Positions 50,695 to 60,116 of a stretch of 64,000 nucleotides of DNA are shown here, in pieces. The position numbers were made by a program, and so were the translations under genes. The notes beneath the pieces were generated by a model. That model was not told the origin of the DNA and did not search any database. It saw nothing but the letters and a program-made list of their open reading frames with translations. This stretch comes from Propionibacteriaceae bacterium. GTDB lineage: Bacteria > Actinomycetota > Actinomycetes > Propionibacteriales > Propionibacteriaceae. Numbering within the stretch: position 1 is the stretch's first letter; each line of letters opens with the position of its first letter. The stretch covers positions 1 through 64,000 of the forward strand of contig JAPUEL010000042.1 in NCBI GenBank assembly GCA_027492545.1. Direction: 5' to 3'.

Positions 50695-51720
50695 CTAGTC
50701 GAACAGCGCCGGGTTCGCGGAGGGGACCGTCATCCCCATGTGGGCGTACGCCGCCCGGGTCGCCACCCGCCCGCGGGGGGTGCGCACCATGAAGCCCTGC
50801 CGGATGAGGAACGGCTCGGCCACCTCCGCCACCGTCTCGATCTCCTCGCCCACGCTGAGCGCCAGCGTCGACAATCCCACAGGCCCGCCGTCGAACAGCC
50901 GGCACATCGCGTCGAGCACGGCCCGGTCGAGGCGGTCCAGCCCCCGCTCGTCCACCTCGTACAGCTCGAGGGCCGCGCGTGCGACGCGCCGGTCCACGTC
51001 CGGGTGACCCCTCACCTGGGAGAAGTCGCGGACGCGGCGCAGCAGCCGGTTGGCGATCCGCGGGGTGCCTCTGGAGCGGCTCGCGATCTCGCCCCGCGCC
51101 GCCTCGTCGATCCGGACGCCGAGTTTCCCGGCCGAGCCGGCGACGATGCCCTCCAGGTCCGCCGAGGAGTAGAAATCCAGCTGCGCGGTGAATCCGAACC
51201 GGTCCCGCAGCGGCCCAGGTAGGAGGCCGGCGCGGGTGGTGGCGCCGACCAGGGTGAACGGCGGCAGCTCGATCGGGATGGCGGTGGCGCCCGGCCCCTT
51301 GCCGACGATGACGTCCACCCGGAAGTCCTCCATGGCGAGGTACAGCATCTCCTCGGCGGGGCGGGACAGGCGGTGGATCTCGTCGAGGAACAGCACTTCG
51401 CCCTCCGCGAGCCCGGAGAGGATCGCGGCGAGGTCGCCCGCGTGCTGGATCGCCGGGCCGGAGGAGATGCGCAGGCCGGTGCCCAGCTCTGCGGCAATGA
51501 TCATGGCCAGCGTGGTCTTGCCCAGCCCGGGCGGCCCCGAGAGCAGCACGTGGTCCGGGGCCGTGCCCCGGTGCCGGGCCGCGTCCAGCACCAGGCCCAG
51601 CTGCTCGCGGACCCTCGGCTGCCCCTCGAACTCGGCCAGCCGCTTGGGCCGCAGCGCCGCCTCGTAGTCTCGGTCCTCGACGTCCGCCGTCGGGTCCACC
51701 TCGGAGTGCTGGTCCACCAC
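50695..51720 (-). CDS. ruvB: Holliday junction branch migration helicase RuvB
   Basis: 341 residues. AAA+ motor of the RuvABC complex. Walker A GPPGLGKT (62-69), Walker [10 protein letters not shown], the arginine-finger region and the C-terminal winged helix ([21 protein letters not shown]). The start is a GTG three bases after the ruvA stop. The operon order ruvC-ruvA-ruvB is standard for actinobacteria. Confidence 0.97.
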   Translation of the reverse strand: MVDQHSEVDPTADVEDRDYEAALRPKRLAEFEGQPRVREQLGLVLDAARHRGTAPDHVLLSGPPGLGKTTLAMIIAAELGTGLRISSGPAIQHAGDLAAILSGLAEGEVLFLDEIHRLSRPAEEMLYLAMEDFRVDVIVGKGPGATAIPIELPPFTLVGATTRAGLLPGPLRDRFGFTAQLDFYSSADLEGIVAGSAGKLGVRIDEAARGEIASRSRGTPRIANRLLRRVRDFSQVRGHPDVDRRVARAALELYEVDERGLDRLDRAVLDAMCRLFDGGPVGLSTLALSVGEEIETVAEVAEPFLIRQGFMVRTPRGRVATRAAYAHMGMTVPSANPALFD

Positions 51721-51723
51721 CGG

Positions 51724-52332
51724 CTACCTCCTCGCCAGCGAGTTCAGGGCGGCGCGCAGGAGCTTGGCGATGCCGATGCCCGGGTCCGCCTCGACGAGGT
51801 GGGCCACGTTGTCGCACGCCGCGTCCGCGTCGCGCGCGGACCAGCCGAGCCCCTGCAGGCCGTCGCTGACCTGCGCGCGCCACGCGTCGCCGTCCACGGG
51901 GGCGGGTCCGCCGTCGGAGGGCGAGTCGGTGAGCGTCAGGACCTTGTCCTTGAGTTCGATCACCAGCTTCTGGGCCCCCTTGAGCCCGATGCCTGGCACC
52001 GAGCAAAGCCGCTTCAGGTCCTCGGCCAGCACCGCCCGGCGCAGCTCGCCAGGAGTGAGCACCGAGACGATCGCCAGCGCCAGCTTCGGCCCGACACCGC
52101 TGGCGGTCTGCGCGAGCTCGAACGCCTCGCGCTCCCCCTCGTCGCCGAACCCGAACAGGGTCATGGAGTCCTCACGGACCACGAGGGTGGTGTGCAGGGT
52201 GCAGCGTTCGCCCGGACGCAGCCCGGCGGCGGTCTGGGGCGTGGTGAGGACGCGGTAGCCGACGCCGCCGACGTCGAGCACGCCGGAGGTGGCCCCGGCG
52301 GTGACGACGGTGCCGGTCAGTTGCGCGATCAT
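51724..52332 (-). CDS. ruvA: Holliday junction DNA-binding protein RuvA
   Basis: 202 residues. Tetramer that holds the junction and loads RuvB. N-terminal OB fold ([20 protein letters not shown]), tandem helix-hairpin-helix motifs ([14 protein letters not shown] and [17 protein letters not shown]) and the C-terminal RuvB-binding domain after a flexible linker. The ATG overlaps the ruvC stop by four bases; a longer frame upstream is not supported. Confidence 0.96.
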   Translation of the reverse strand: MIAQLTGTVVTAGATSGVLDVGGVGYRVLTTPQTAAGLRPGERCTLHTTLVVREDSMTLFGFGDEGEREAFELAQTASGVGPKLALAIVSVLTPGELRRAVLAEDLKRLCSVPGIGLKGAQKLVIELKDKVLTLTDSPSDGGPAPVDGDAWRAQVSDGLQGLGWSARDADAACDNVAHLVEADPGIGIAKLLRAALNSLARR

Positions 52333-52850
52333 CGGTTCCCCTTGGCGGCCGCGACGGCCGCGGCGTAGCGGTTGGTGGCGCCACCACGCCACGCGTGGCA
52401 CACCGCGATGGCGAGGGCGTCCGCGGCATCCGCCGGGCGGGGCGGAGCGTCGAGCCTCAGGATGCGGGTGACCATGAGCGAGACCTGGGCCTTGTCCGCG
52501 CTGCCGGACCCCGTCACGGCGGCCTTGACCTCCGACGGCGTGTGGAACGTCACGGGAAGTCCTCGCCGGGCGCCGGTCAACGCCGCGACACCGGCAGCCT
52601 GCGCCGTGTCCATCACCGAGCTCAAGTTGTGTTGCGAGAAGACCTGCTCGATCGCGACGGCATCCGGCCGGTGCTCGTCGAACCAGTCCGTGAGCCCGGC
52701 CTCGAGCGCGAGCAACCGCCTCGCCACGTCGAGGCCGACGGGTGTGCGCACCACCCCGACGGCCACCAGGACCGGCGGCCGGCCGACGGTGCCGTCGACG
52801 ATCCCCACACCGCAGCGGGTGAGTCCGGGGTCGATACCGATGATGCGCAT
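52329..52850 (-). CDS. ruvC: Holliday junction resolvase RuvC
   Basis: 173 residues. Endonuclease that resolves four-way junctions. RNase H-fold with catalytic Asp7 in [14 protein letters not shown], Glu in [11 protein letters not shown] and the C-terminal Asp pair region [15 protein letters not shown]. It lies ten bases after yebC and overlaps ruvA by four bases. Confidence 0.96.
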   Translation of the reverse strand: MRIIGIDPGLTRCGVGIVDGTVGRPPVLVAVGVVRTPVGLDVARRLLALEAGLTDWFDEHRPDAVAIEQVFSQHNLSSVMDTAQAAGVAALTGARRGLPVTFHTPSEVKAAVTGSGSADKAQVSLMVTRILRLDAPPRPADAADALAIAVCHAWRGGATNRYAAAVAAAKGNR

Positions 52851-52860
52851 GCCCGGAGGA

Positions 52861-53634
52861 TCAGTCCTCGGCTTCGAGGGCCTCGGCGACCTCGTTGGTC
52901 ACGTCGAGGTTGGTGTACACGTTCTGCACGTCGTCCGAGTCGTCCAGTGCGTCGATGATGCGGAACACCTTCTGCGCCACGTCCACCGAGTCCACCTCCT
53001 GGTCGAACGAGGCGACGAACTGCACCTCGGAGGAGTCGTAGTCGAGGCCGGCCGCTTCGATGGCCTTGCGCACCTCGACGGTGTCGTTGGGGTCGCACAC
53101 CGCCTCCCACACGTCACCGTCGTCGTCGACCTCCTCGATACCCGCCTCGAGCGCGGCCTCGAGCAGGTCGTCGTCCGAGACGGCCCTCCCGCCCTGCTGC
53201 TTCGGGACCGTCACCACGCCCTTGCGCGCGAAGAGGCGCTGCACGGAGCCGACGTCTGCCATGGTGCCGCCGTTGCGGGTGACCGCGACGCGCACGTCCG
53301 AGGCGGAACGGTTGCGGTTGTCGGTGAGGCACTCGATGAGGATCGCCACGCCGGCGGGGCCGTAGGCCTCGTACATGATGGTCTCGTAGTCCGCACCGCC
53401 GGACTCGGCACCCGAGCCGCGCTTGACGGCGCGGTCGATGTTGTCGTTGGGAACCGAGGACTTCTTGGCCTTCTGGACGGCGTCATAGAGGGTGGGGTTG
53501 CCGGACAGGTCGCCGCCACCGATCCGGGCCGCCACCTCGATGTTCTTGATCAGCTTGGCGAACAGCTTGCCCCGCTTGGCGTCGATGACCGCCTTCTTGT
53601 GTTTGGTCGTCGCCCACTTGGAATGGCCACTCAT
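52861..53634 (-). CDS. YebC/PmpR-family regulatory protein
   Basis: 257 residues. N-terminus [20 protein letters not shown] is diagnostic, followed by [17 protein letters not shown] and the family-wide [20 protein letters not shown]. YebC proteins were described as transcription regulators (PmpR); recent work ties a subgroup to relief of ribosome stalling, so the role is open. The acidic middle ([13 protein letters not shown]) is typical. A frame extending upstream is not coding. The yebC-ruvC-ruvA-ruvB order is conserved. Confidence 0.94.
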   Translation of the reverse strand: MSGHSKWATTKHKKAVIDAKRGKLFAKLIKNIEVAARIGGGDLSGNPTLYDAVQKAKKSSVPNDNIDRAVKRGSGAESGGADYETIMYEAYGPAGVAILIECLTDNRNRSASDVRVAVTRNGGTMADVGSVQRLFARKGVVTVPKQQGGRAVSDDDLLEAALEAGIEEVDDDGDVWEAVCDPNDTVEVRKAIEAAGLDYDSSEVQFVASFDQEVDSVDVAQKVFRIIDALDDSDDVQNVYTNLDVTNEVAEALEAED

Positions 53635-53684
53635 CCGGACCCCACCTTCTTCTTTTATCGCTCTCGTGTCTGACTGCTCGGGAC

Positions 53685-53690
53685 AGCTTA
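53685..53690 (-). promoter_or_regulatory. Candidate yebC promoter -10 box
   Basis: TAAGCT on the minus strand, about 50 bases before the yebC ATG, between it and the GNAT gene stop. The ribosome site region reads AAGGTGGGG. No -35 evident. Confidence 0.3.
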
Positions 53691-53698
53691 TCGCGGGG

Positions 53699-54640
53699 TC
53701 ACGGAACGACCTTCGTGAGCAGCGCCACGGCGTCGCGTGTCGTCCAGCCGAGCTCGGCACACAGCCGCTGGACCCCCACGCCGTCAGTCGTGTCGATGCC
53801 GATGCCCGCCTCGCGGCAGCCGGCGTCGCGCATGGCCTGGAGGCAGCGGCCCATGAGCGCCAGCGAGATCTTGTGGCCCCGGTGCCCGGGGTGCACGCCG
53901 AACCGTTCGATCCAGCCGACGGGGGCACCGTCGTCGTCGGTGTCGGCGACCCCGCTCATCGCGTAACCGACGACCCGGTCCTCGACGCGGGCGAGGAAGG
54001 ACCATTCGGGGCGGAAGTCCTCGTCGTGCAGGCGCGCCGCCCAGACGTCCTCGGCCACCTCGTCGCCCATGCCGCGGAAGCAGATGTTGTGCAGCTGCCG
54101 CACGGGCTCGGAGTGGACAGGGGCGAACGGCTCCAGCTCGACGCCGTCGACCCCGGGGAGGATCAGCGGCAGGGTCAGGTCCCGGTGGAGGTCGTAGTAG
54201 AACCGCTCGCGGGTGAAGCCGAGGTTCGTCGCCACCCGCTCCAACCCCGGGCGGCCGAGCTCGGCGTAGCAGCCGAGCCAGAGGGGCTGGCCAGGACGGA
54301 ACTCGTCGCGCCAGGCGGTGGCGTGCGTCATCTGCCAGTGCAGCAGGGCCGTGCCGATGTGGAGGTGCCGATGGGTGGGGTGGACCCCACCCATGAGGTA
54401 CATCCTCAGTGGATCCCCGTCGGCGATGTAGGCGATGGCGTAGGCAGACAGAGACTGGTACGCGTCGTATCCGCCGACGGCGTGCGCCACCCGGAGGTCG
54501 CGTTCGGTGATGGAGGCGGCCACTCCGGACAGCACCGAGTCCTCCAGCGCGTCCAGCTGCGCCCTGAAGTGGTCCAGCTCCGCCGAGTCGTCAGGCCCCA
54601 GGAGGCGCCACGCGAGGTGGGGCTCCACATAGGCATCCAT
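53699..54640 (-). CDS. Tandem GNAT-family N-acetyltransferase
   Basis: 313 residues with two GNAT repeats. The acetyl-CoA loops are [16 protein letters not shown] in the first half and [18 protein letters not shown] in the second. The two-repeat layout and length recall mycothiol synthase (MshD), but I see no specific evidence for that substrate. The ATG follows the acyltransferase stop by seven bases, so it belongs to the hisA-led unit. Substrate unknown; it could act in the same pathway as the module or be a passenger. Confidence 0.83.
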   Translation of the reverse strand: MDAYVEPHLAWRLLGPDDSAELDHFRAQLDALEDSVLSGVAASITERDLRVAHAVGGYDAYQSLSAYAIAYIADGDPLRMYLMGGVHPTHRHLHIGTALLHWQMTHATAWRDEFRPGQPLWLGCYAELGRPGLERVATNLGFTRERFYYDLHRDLTLPLILPGVDGVELEPFAPVHSEPVRQLHNICFRGMGDEVAEDVWAARLHDEDFRPEWSFLARVEDRVVGYAMSGVADTDDDGAPVGWIERFGVHPGHRGHKISLALMGRCLQAMRDAGCREAGIGIDTTDGVGVQRLCAELGWTTRDAVALLTKVVP

Positions 54641-54647
54641 GCCCGGG

Positions 54648-55442
54648 CTACCGCCAGATCCGGGACTCGGGTGCCGACTTGGGGGCCGACTGGTCCCACA
54701 GCCGGCGCCAGCGGGGGGCGGTGGGCGTGGGGTTGGCCGGCGACGCGGCGCCCCGACGGCGCTGCACCGTCCACCAGGACAGGTCCCCCTCGTGCACGAG
54801 CTCCTCGACGCGGGCCTGCAGCTCGGCCGTGGCCTCCGTCAGGGACCGGCCGCGGGTGTAGATGGGCGCCCCGAACCTGACTGAGACCTTGGGCTTGCTG
54901 CGCAGCGCGAGCTTGAGGATGTCCTTGAGCTTGAACGTGCCGACGATGCCCACGGGCACGATGGGCACGTTGTGCTGGTTGGCGAGGTCCGCCGGCACCG
55001 TGGAGAACTCGCCCACCAGCCCGCGCCCCACGGCCTCGTCGGCGAACACCACGACGTTGCGCCCGCGGGCGATGGCGCGCGACGGCGCGATCATGGTGGG
55101 GCGGACCCGCGCGGGCAGCGCGAAACGCAGGAGCTGGTAGTCCATGGCCCCCTGCTCGTTGGCCGCGAACACGACGGGCGCCTGGAGGCCGGCGAAGCTA
55201 TCGGCGGAGACGAGCTCGACCCGGAGCCGAAGGTTGAGCAGAAGCAGCCTCAGGTGGCGCCCGGTCAGGGTGGCGCGCAGGCTCAGATGATCGTGGGTGA
55301 GCGGGCGCCGCGCAGGGGCGCCGGTGGGACGCTCCGTGTGGAACAGCCCCGAGACGATCTGCACCAGGTCCGTTGGCCAGGTCAGCCTCGGCTTCTGCCG
55401 TCCGCGCCCGCTCTGCGCCCAGGACGGGAGCTGGCGGCTCAT
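54648..55442 (-). CDS. PlsC-like lysophospholipid acyltransferase homologue with altered motif I
   Basis: 264 residues. The fold and order of motifs fit the LPLAT/PlsC family: VVFAANEQGAMDYQLLRF (motif I region), a middle FADEAVGRG where FPEGTRS is expected, and IVPVGIVGT as the last block. Motif I normally reads NHxxxxD; here it is NEQGAMD (95-101), the catalytic His replaced by Glu. The protein may therefore transfer by another route, bind lipid only, or be inactive. No membrane helix is clear. The start is the ATG overlapping the LarA-like gene's stop by four bases. Confidence 0.72.
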   Translation of the reverse strand: MSRQLPSWAQSGRGRQKPRLTWPTDLVQIVSGLFHTERPTGAPARRPLTHDHLSLRATLTGRHLRLLLLNLRLRVELVSADSFAGLQAPVVFAANEQGAMDYQLLRFALPARVRPTMIAPSRAIARGRNVVVFADEAVGRGLVGEFSTVPADLANQHNVPIVPVGIVGTFKLKDILKLALRSKPKVSVRFGAPIYTRGRSLTEATAELQARVEELVHEGDLSWWTVQRRRGAASPANPTPTAPRWRRLWDQSAPKSAPESRIWR

Positions 55443-56959
55443 CGCACGTCGCCCAGTGCCAGCCCGGGGCCGCGGAGCACGGTGATGCCCGGCGTGCGGC
55501 CGACGCTGTTGGAGGCGATCTCCAGCGCGTCCGCGTAGGTGGTGGCCGCGCGGTGCCCGAGCAGGGCCGCGCTCCTGCGGTCGCCGCCCACCCAGATCAC
55601 GTCCGCGAAGTGCGCGGCCGCCCGGGCGGTGGCGTACCACTGGTGGAAGACGTGCAGCGGATGCTCGGCGAACTGCTTGCGGTACAGGTCCAGGTACCAC
55701 TCGTCGTCGATGGCCCGCGGCTCGTACGTCGCCGCGATCTCGCCCGGGTCGGTGGTGTTGGTCAGCACGGTGGCGAAGAAGTCCGCCGCAGCGGACTGGC
55801 GCCGGTTCGAGAACCGCCGGCGGAGCGGGTGGAAGGCGATGAGAGCGCCGCCTGGGCGGGTGAACGGGGTGCCGAGGTGGGTGCCTGCCCGCGTGACCAG
55901 GGCGTGGTGGGCCGCACCCAGCGGGGAGCCGACCGGGTCCCCCTCGTCGAAGGATGCGCCCCAGACCGAGGTGACCAGAACGTCCGAGCGGCCCTTGACC
56001 TCCACGGCGTTGGCAGCCTTCCACACGAGCCTGGAGTCGGCGAGGACGCGGGCGTAGTCGCCCCCGAGGACGTCGACGACGGCGTAGTCCGCGCGCGGGT
56101 TGCCGTGCAGCACCTGCGCGCCCTGCCTGGGGAGCGCGGCCACGATCTGGCGGGCGCTGGCGAAGGACAGCTTGTCGCCCAGGTTCCATTCCCATTCACG
56201 CCTGGAGGCGAACCGCAGCGATCGGCCCAGCAGCGGCTGCCCGAGCACGGCGACGAGTGCGAAGGTGGGGACCTTCTCCTGCACCAGGCGCTCGACGGCC
56301 CCGCAGTAGTCGTCCGTGCGCTCAGCGCCGGACAGCCGGTTGAGCGTCGCCACGTCGGCCAGGCCCGCGACGAACGGGCACTGCTCCCCGGAGTCCGCGC
56401 GGGTGGACACCAGCACCACCAGGTCCGAGGTGGCCACCCGCCGGTTGAACTTCACCGGGGCGCCGTCGATCTCGCCCAGGGTGACGAGATCGGGGTCCGT
56501 CACGTCGTGGCTGGTCACCAGCGCGTCGGGGAGGAAGGACGTGGCCACCCGGTCGCCCAGGATTTCGGTGACGAGCGCCGCGTTCCAGCGCTGCTTCAGG
56601 CCGGTGGCGATGACCAGCTCGACGTCGTCGACCCCGGCGCGCGCGGCCGTCTCCAGCACCCGCTCCACCAGGGTGCGGCGCACCTCGAACTGCGGGCGGG
56701 GCAGGGGCTGGTCCGAGTCGGCCACCACGATGGTCAGCCGAGTGTCGGGCCTGAGCTGGTTGGCGAGGGGATCCGCTCCGATCGGGGCGGCCAGCGCGGC
56801 GTCGACGAGGCCCACCGGGTCGGTCGAGGGCACGGCGTCGGCCGCGTAGACCACCCTGGTGCCCAGGCCCAGCCGCTGAAGGCGGAGATCCGCGCCGGCC
56901 ATGGTGAGCAGGGAGGGGGTCTTGTCGTCCACCTCGAGGACAAATCCGGGACGAGACAT
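55439..56959 (-). CDS. LarA-like (DUF2088) protein lacking known racemase residues
   Basis: 506 residues. The N-terminal half follows the fold of nickel-dependent lactate racemase LarA: TIVVADSDQPLPRP where LarA has DHTRPTP, VELVIATGLKQR where it has IATGTHR, and the segment HDVTDPDLVTLGEIDGAPV. The residues used by LarA for catalysis and for the nickel-pincer cofactor do not appear: the Arg of DHTR is Gln, the His after ATG is Lys, and the SGGAK lysine block is absent. So it is unlikely to be a lactate racemase. It has an AAGGAAG ribosome site and lies between the reductase and the acyltransferase. Confidence 0.68.
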   Translation of the reverse strand: MSRPGFVLEVDDKTPSLLTMAGADLRLQRLGLGTRVVYAADAVPSTDPVGLVDAALAAPIGADPLANQLRPDTRLTIVVADSDQPLPRPQFEVRRTLVERVLETAARAGVDDVELVIATGLKQRWNAALVTEILGDRVATSFLPDALVTSHDVTDPDLVTLGEIDGAPVKFNRRVATSDLVVLVSTRADSGEQCPFVAGLADVATLNRLSGAERTDDYCGAVERLVQEKVPTFALVAVLGQPLLGRSLRFASRREWEWNLGDKLSFASARQIVAALPRQGAQVLHGNPRADYAVVDVLGGDYARVLADSRLVWKAANAVEVKGRSDVLVTSVWGASFDEGDPVGSPLGAAHHALVTRAGTHLGTPFTRPGGALIAFHPLRRRFSNRRQSAAADFFATVLTNTTDPGEIAATYEPRAIDDEWYLDLYRKQFAEHPLHVFHQWYATARAAAHFADVIWVGGDRRSAALLGHRAATTYADALEIASNSVGRTPGITVLRGPGLALGDVR

Positions 56960-56975
56960 CAGTCTTCCTTTCCGT

Positions 56976-59324
56976 TCACGACATCCTCCAGCGTGGCAGC
57001 GGCGACATGGCGGGCCATTCGACGATCGACCAGCCCTTGGCCTTGGCGGCCCGCATGAGCCCGATGTCCGGGCTGACCGCCACCGGGTTGCCGACGGTGG
57101 TCAGCATGGGCAGGTCCACATGGCTGTCGGCGTAGCCGTACGACTGGCTGAGGTCGATGTCGTGCAGGGCGGAGTAGTGGGTCAGCCAGGCCGAGCGGGA
57201 CTCGCCCACCATCGGGGGCCCGCTGAGGTAGCCGGTGCAGCGCCCGGCGCCGTCGGTGGCCAGCTCGGCCGCGACGATCGTGTCGAACAGGCCCTCGAAC
57301 GGGCGGGTCAGCGGCCTGATCACGCCCGTCATGAGGATGGTGGTGTGGCCGGCGTCGCGGTGCTCACGGATGCGCCGAATGGCATCCGGGGACATCCGGT
57401 CCAGGATCAGCGGGGCCAGCTTCTCGTCGACGTAGGCCTCAAGCGCCGCCAGGTCCGCGCCGGCGTAGCGCCGGTAGATGGACCGCAGGAACACGCCCCG
57501 GTCGCGGCGCTCGGCACCGAGGTAGACCGGCAGCTGCGCGGTCACCCTGGCCACTTCGAGCGCCCGGCGCATCGGGGAGAGCTCCGGGAGCCGCGCCCAG
57601 AGGTAGGTCTCGACGACGTTGGTGGCCATGACGGTGCCGTCGAGGTCGAACGCCGCCAGCACCGTGCCGGGCGGGGCGGGCTTCAACTCCCTGAAGGTCG
57701 CCGAGCGCGCCTGCCTCCGCTTGCGGGCCGCCTCGAGCCGGCGCACCGGGTCCGTGATCGCCGGGATGTGCACCTCCTCCAGGTAGTGCTGCCAGGTGTA
57801 GGAGGCGGAGTCGAAACCGAACAGGGGCTTGTCGTCGGGGTGGAGCGAGTTGTGCAGCGCGAGGGCGCAGTCGTCGACGAAGTGCAGCTCTGACTGCAGG
57901 TACTCGCCGTAGAGGGTGAGGTACTTGCTGAGGAAGTCCAGCTGCTTGGCGGACTTGTCCAGCTGGGTGGCCCAGGCGCGCGTGGCCTTCCCGCGCGGTG
58001 CGAAGCTCAGCAGCGCATTGCCCGCGGAGACGCCCTTCTGCGCCACCCACATCAGCTTCTCGATGGGCTCTGCGCCGGGGAAGGTCCAGGTCGCCAGCGG
58101 CGTGGAACCCTGGCCGGAGGTGTAGGGGTGCTTCTCGAAGTAGGCCCGGACGTGTTCGTAGACGCCCCGGAACGTCAGCGGGTTCCGCGCCCCGGAGGAG
58201 CCGTGGTAGTACTCGGGTCGGCCGATCTGGGGCGTGGTCGCGCAGACGGCGATGATGCCGTTGACGATGAAGTCGCACGGGATGATGTCGATCACCGCAT
58301 CCGGGGAGGCGGGGAACTCGGGCAGCTGGCCGCGCCCATAGGCCAGGATGAGCGGCTCGGCCATCTTGAAGCCCTCGATCCAGCCCGGGTACGGGTGGAC
58401 CAGGGATGACTCGACGATGGCGGGCCGGTAGATGGAGACCCGGAAGTCCTGCGCCAGGTCCGCCACCACCCGCTCCCCCAGCGCCTTGGCGAAGGTGTAG
58501 ACGTCCGTCCAGCCCAGGGAGCGCGCGCGCTCGGTGCCGGCCTGGACCAGTTCGCGCTTCACCCATTCCTGGCGGCGGCGTTCGGTGTCGCGGGACGTGG
58601 TGAGGTAACCGGCCTTGGCGTGGAGGGCCTCGGCCTCCTTGCGGAGCCGGGTGAGCTGGTCCGCGTCACGCGAGCGCGCCTCGATGTGCTGCTTCATGGC
58701 CAGCGCGGCCGCCGTCTCGGCCTCGTAGTCGACGTCGTGGACGTGCGCGGCCTCGGGGATCGCGCCGCGGCGGCGCCCTGCGGTGTAGGCGGTGGAGACG
58801 TGCACATAGTGCGGCACCTTCACCAGGGTGCCGTCCTCGTCGGAGCACGCCTCGCGGAGCTTCGTCAGGAGCGCCTTGGTGCCGACGACGTTGGTCATGA
58901 AGGCCTGGTCGATCGGCGGGTCGAAGGAGACGTCGCCCGCGCAGTGCAGCAGGATGTCGAGGTCGCGAGGCAGGTCCGGCACGTTCGGCAGGTCGCCCTC
59001 GATGACCTGGACGCGCTCGGCCATCAGCTCCTCGACGCCCCCGGCGGCCTCGACGAGGGGCTTGAAGATCTTCTTCCCCAGCAGCCCGGCCACGCGCTGG
59101 GCCGCCGTCACCGACCCCTTGGGGCGGACCAGCACGCCGGTGGTGGTGCCGGGGCACTCGGTGAGCACCTTCCACAGGAGCTGCTCCCCGATGAACCCGG
59201 TCACACCGGTCATCACGATCTTCTTCCCGGCGAGGAGCTCGGAGATCCGGCCCTCCAGCAGCGGGGGCACGTGCACGCGGTCGGGGTGCACCTCGCCGAA
59301 GGTGCTGGCGGGGGGCTTAGGCAT
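56976..59324 (-). CDS. Fatty acyl-CoA reductase fused to a HAD-IB phosphatase
   Basis: 782 residues. The N-terminal ~500 residues are an extended SDR of the male-sterility/FAR type: NAD(P) motif TGVTGFIG (39-46), catalytic Ser177 in HVSTAY, and Tyr276-Lys280 in YTFAK. Such enzymes reduce long-chain acyl-CoA to aldehyde or alcohol. The C-terminal ~230 residues are a HAD-IB phosphatase: FDLDGT (559-564), MTG (665-667), ESR at 708-710 and [11 protein letters not shown] with Asp733 and Asp737. The ATG has GGAGG upstream and overlaps the hisA stop by eight bases. Both active sites look intact. Phosphatase substrate unknown. Confidence 0.82.
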   Translation of the reverse strand: MPKPPASTFGEVHPDRVHVPPLLEGRISELLAGKKIVMTGVTGFIGEQLLWKVLTECPGTTTGVLVRPKGSVTAAQRVAGLLGKKIFKPLVEAAGGVEELMAERVQVIEGDLPNVPDLPRDLDILLHCAGDVSFDPPIDQAFMTNVVGTKALLTKLREACSDEDGTLVKVPHYVHVSTAYTAGRRRGAIPEAAHVHDVDYEAETAAALAMKQHIEARSRDADQLTRLRKEAEALHAKAGYLTTSRDTERRRQEWVKRELVQAGTERARSLGWTDVYTFAKALGERVVADLAQDFRVSIYRPAIVESSLVHPYPGWIEGFKMAEPLILAYGRGQLPEFPASPDAVIDIIPCDFIVNGIIAVCATTPQIGRPEYYHGSSGARNPLTFRGVYEHVRAYFEKHPYTSGQGSTPLATWTFPGAEPIEKLMWVAQKGVSAGNALLSFAPRGKATRAWATQLDKSAKQLDFLSKYLTLYGEYLQSELHFVDDCALALHNSLHPDDKPLFGFDSASYTWQHYLEEVHIPAITDPVRRLEAARKRRQARSATFRELKPAPPGTVLAAFDLDGTVMATNVVETYLWARLPELSPMRRALEVARVTAQLPVYLGAERRDRGVFLRSIYRRYAGADLAALEAYVDEKLAPLILDRMSPDAIRRIREHRDAGHTTILMTGVIRPLTRPFEGLFDTIVAAELATDGAGRCTGYLSGPPMVGESRSAWLTHYSALHDIDLSQSYGYADSHVDLPMLTTVGNPVAVSPDIGLMRAAKAKGWSIVEWPAMSPLPRWRMS

Positions 59325-60054
59325 CTGCGTCTCCTCCGGCGACGGCGAGCGCCTCCTGGATCGTGAACCGGCCGAGGTAGAGCGCCGTGCCGATGATGGC
59401 CCCCTCGATGCCATGGCCGACGAGGCGGCGCAGGTCCCGCAGGTTGTCCAGGGTGGCGATGCCGCCGGAGGCGACGACCTTCTGGCCGCTCCGCTCGGCA
59501 ACGGCGAGCAGCAGGTCGATGTTGGGCCCGGTCAGCATGCCGTCGGCGTTGACGTCGGTGACGACGAAGCGCTCGCACCCGGCCGCCACCAGCCGGTCCA
59601 GCGTCTCGGGCCACGGGCCGCCCTCGGTCGTCCAACCGCGGGCCGCGAGGTTGTCGCCGCGCACGTCGAGCCCGATGGCGATCCGGTCGCCGTGCTCGGC
59701 GATGATGCGCTCACACCACTGGGGGTTCTCGAGGGCGGCGGTGCCGATGTTGACGCGCCGGGCGCCGGTCGCGAGCGCCCGCTCGAGCGAGGCGTCGTCG
59801 CGGATGCCTCCGGAGATCTCCACCGACATGTCCAGCCTGCCGACGATCGAGCGCAGCAGCTCGGCGTTGCTCCCCCGGCCGAAGGCGGCGTCGAGGTCCA
59901 CGAGGTGCAACCACTCGGCCCCGCCGTCCTGCCACCGCAACGCGGCCGCGAGCGGGTCGCCGAACTCCTTCTGCGACCCCGCGATTCCCTGCACGAGCTG
60001 GACGGCCTGGCCGCCCTGCACGTCGACGGCTGGCAACAGCTGCAAGTTCTCCAC
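59317..60054 (-). CDS. hisA: HisA/PriA-type phosphoribosyl isomerase
   Basis: About 245 residues. Isomerises ProFAR to PRFAR in histidine synthesis. In actinobacteria without trpF, this enzyme (PriA) also isomerises phosphoribosylanthranilate; that dual role is likely here but unproven. (beta/alpha)8 barrel with [18 protein letters not shown], the first catalytic Asp, EISGGIRDD and [10 protein letters not shown]. The ORF reads from a TTG at 60063, but that codon sits next to the -10 box; the GTG here gives the typical N-terminus. Stop overlaps the reductase gene start. hisF and hisI do not follow. Confidence 0.92.
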   Translation of the reverse strand: MENLQLLPAVDVQGGQAVQLVQGIAGSQKEFGDPLAAALRWQDGGAEWLHLVDLDAAFGRGSNAELLRSIVGRLDMSVEISGGIRDDASLERALATGARRVNIGTAALENPQWCERIIAEHGDRIAIGLDVRGDNLAARGWTTEGGPWPETLDRLVAAGCERFVVTDVNADGMLTGPNIDLLLAVAERSGQKVVASGGIATLDNLRDLRRLVGHGIEGAIIGTALYLGRFTIQEALAVAGGDADA

Positions 60055-60062
60055 GACGCCCA

Positions 60063-60068
60063 ACCCTA
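60063..60068 (-). promoter_or_regulatory. -10 box of a leaderless hisA promoter
   Basis: TAGGGT on the minus strand, eight bases before the GTG at 60054. The string TAGGGTTGGGCGTCGTG closely matches the hisD promoter. Confidence 0.5.
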
Positions 60069-60088
60069 GCTGAAACCGGCCATGACCT

Positions 60089-60104
60089 CCGGAGCCCGCT
60101 CCGG
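60089..60104 (-). terminator. Hairpin between hisH and hisA
   Basis: Perfect 7-bp inverted repeat CCGGAGC / GCTCCGG with two bases between the arms, 12 bases after the hisH stop. It could end or attenuate the hisD-hisH transcript before the hisA promoter. The very short loop makes it less sure. Confidence 0.35.
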
Positions 60105-60116
60105 GCGGGCGTCGCG

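Noticed and set aside
55439..56959. Calling the LarA-like gene a lactate racemase
   Set aside because: The residues that bind the nickel cofactor and substrate in LarA are not present.
60055..60063. The TTG at 60063 as hisA start
   Set aside because: The codon touches the TAGGGT box and adds three residues not typical of the family; the GTG at 60054 fits better.
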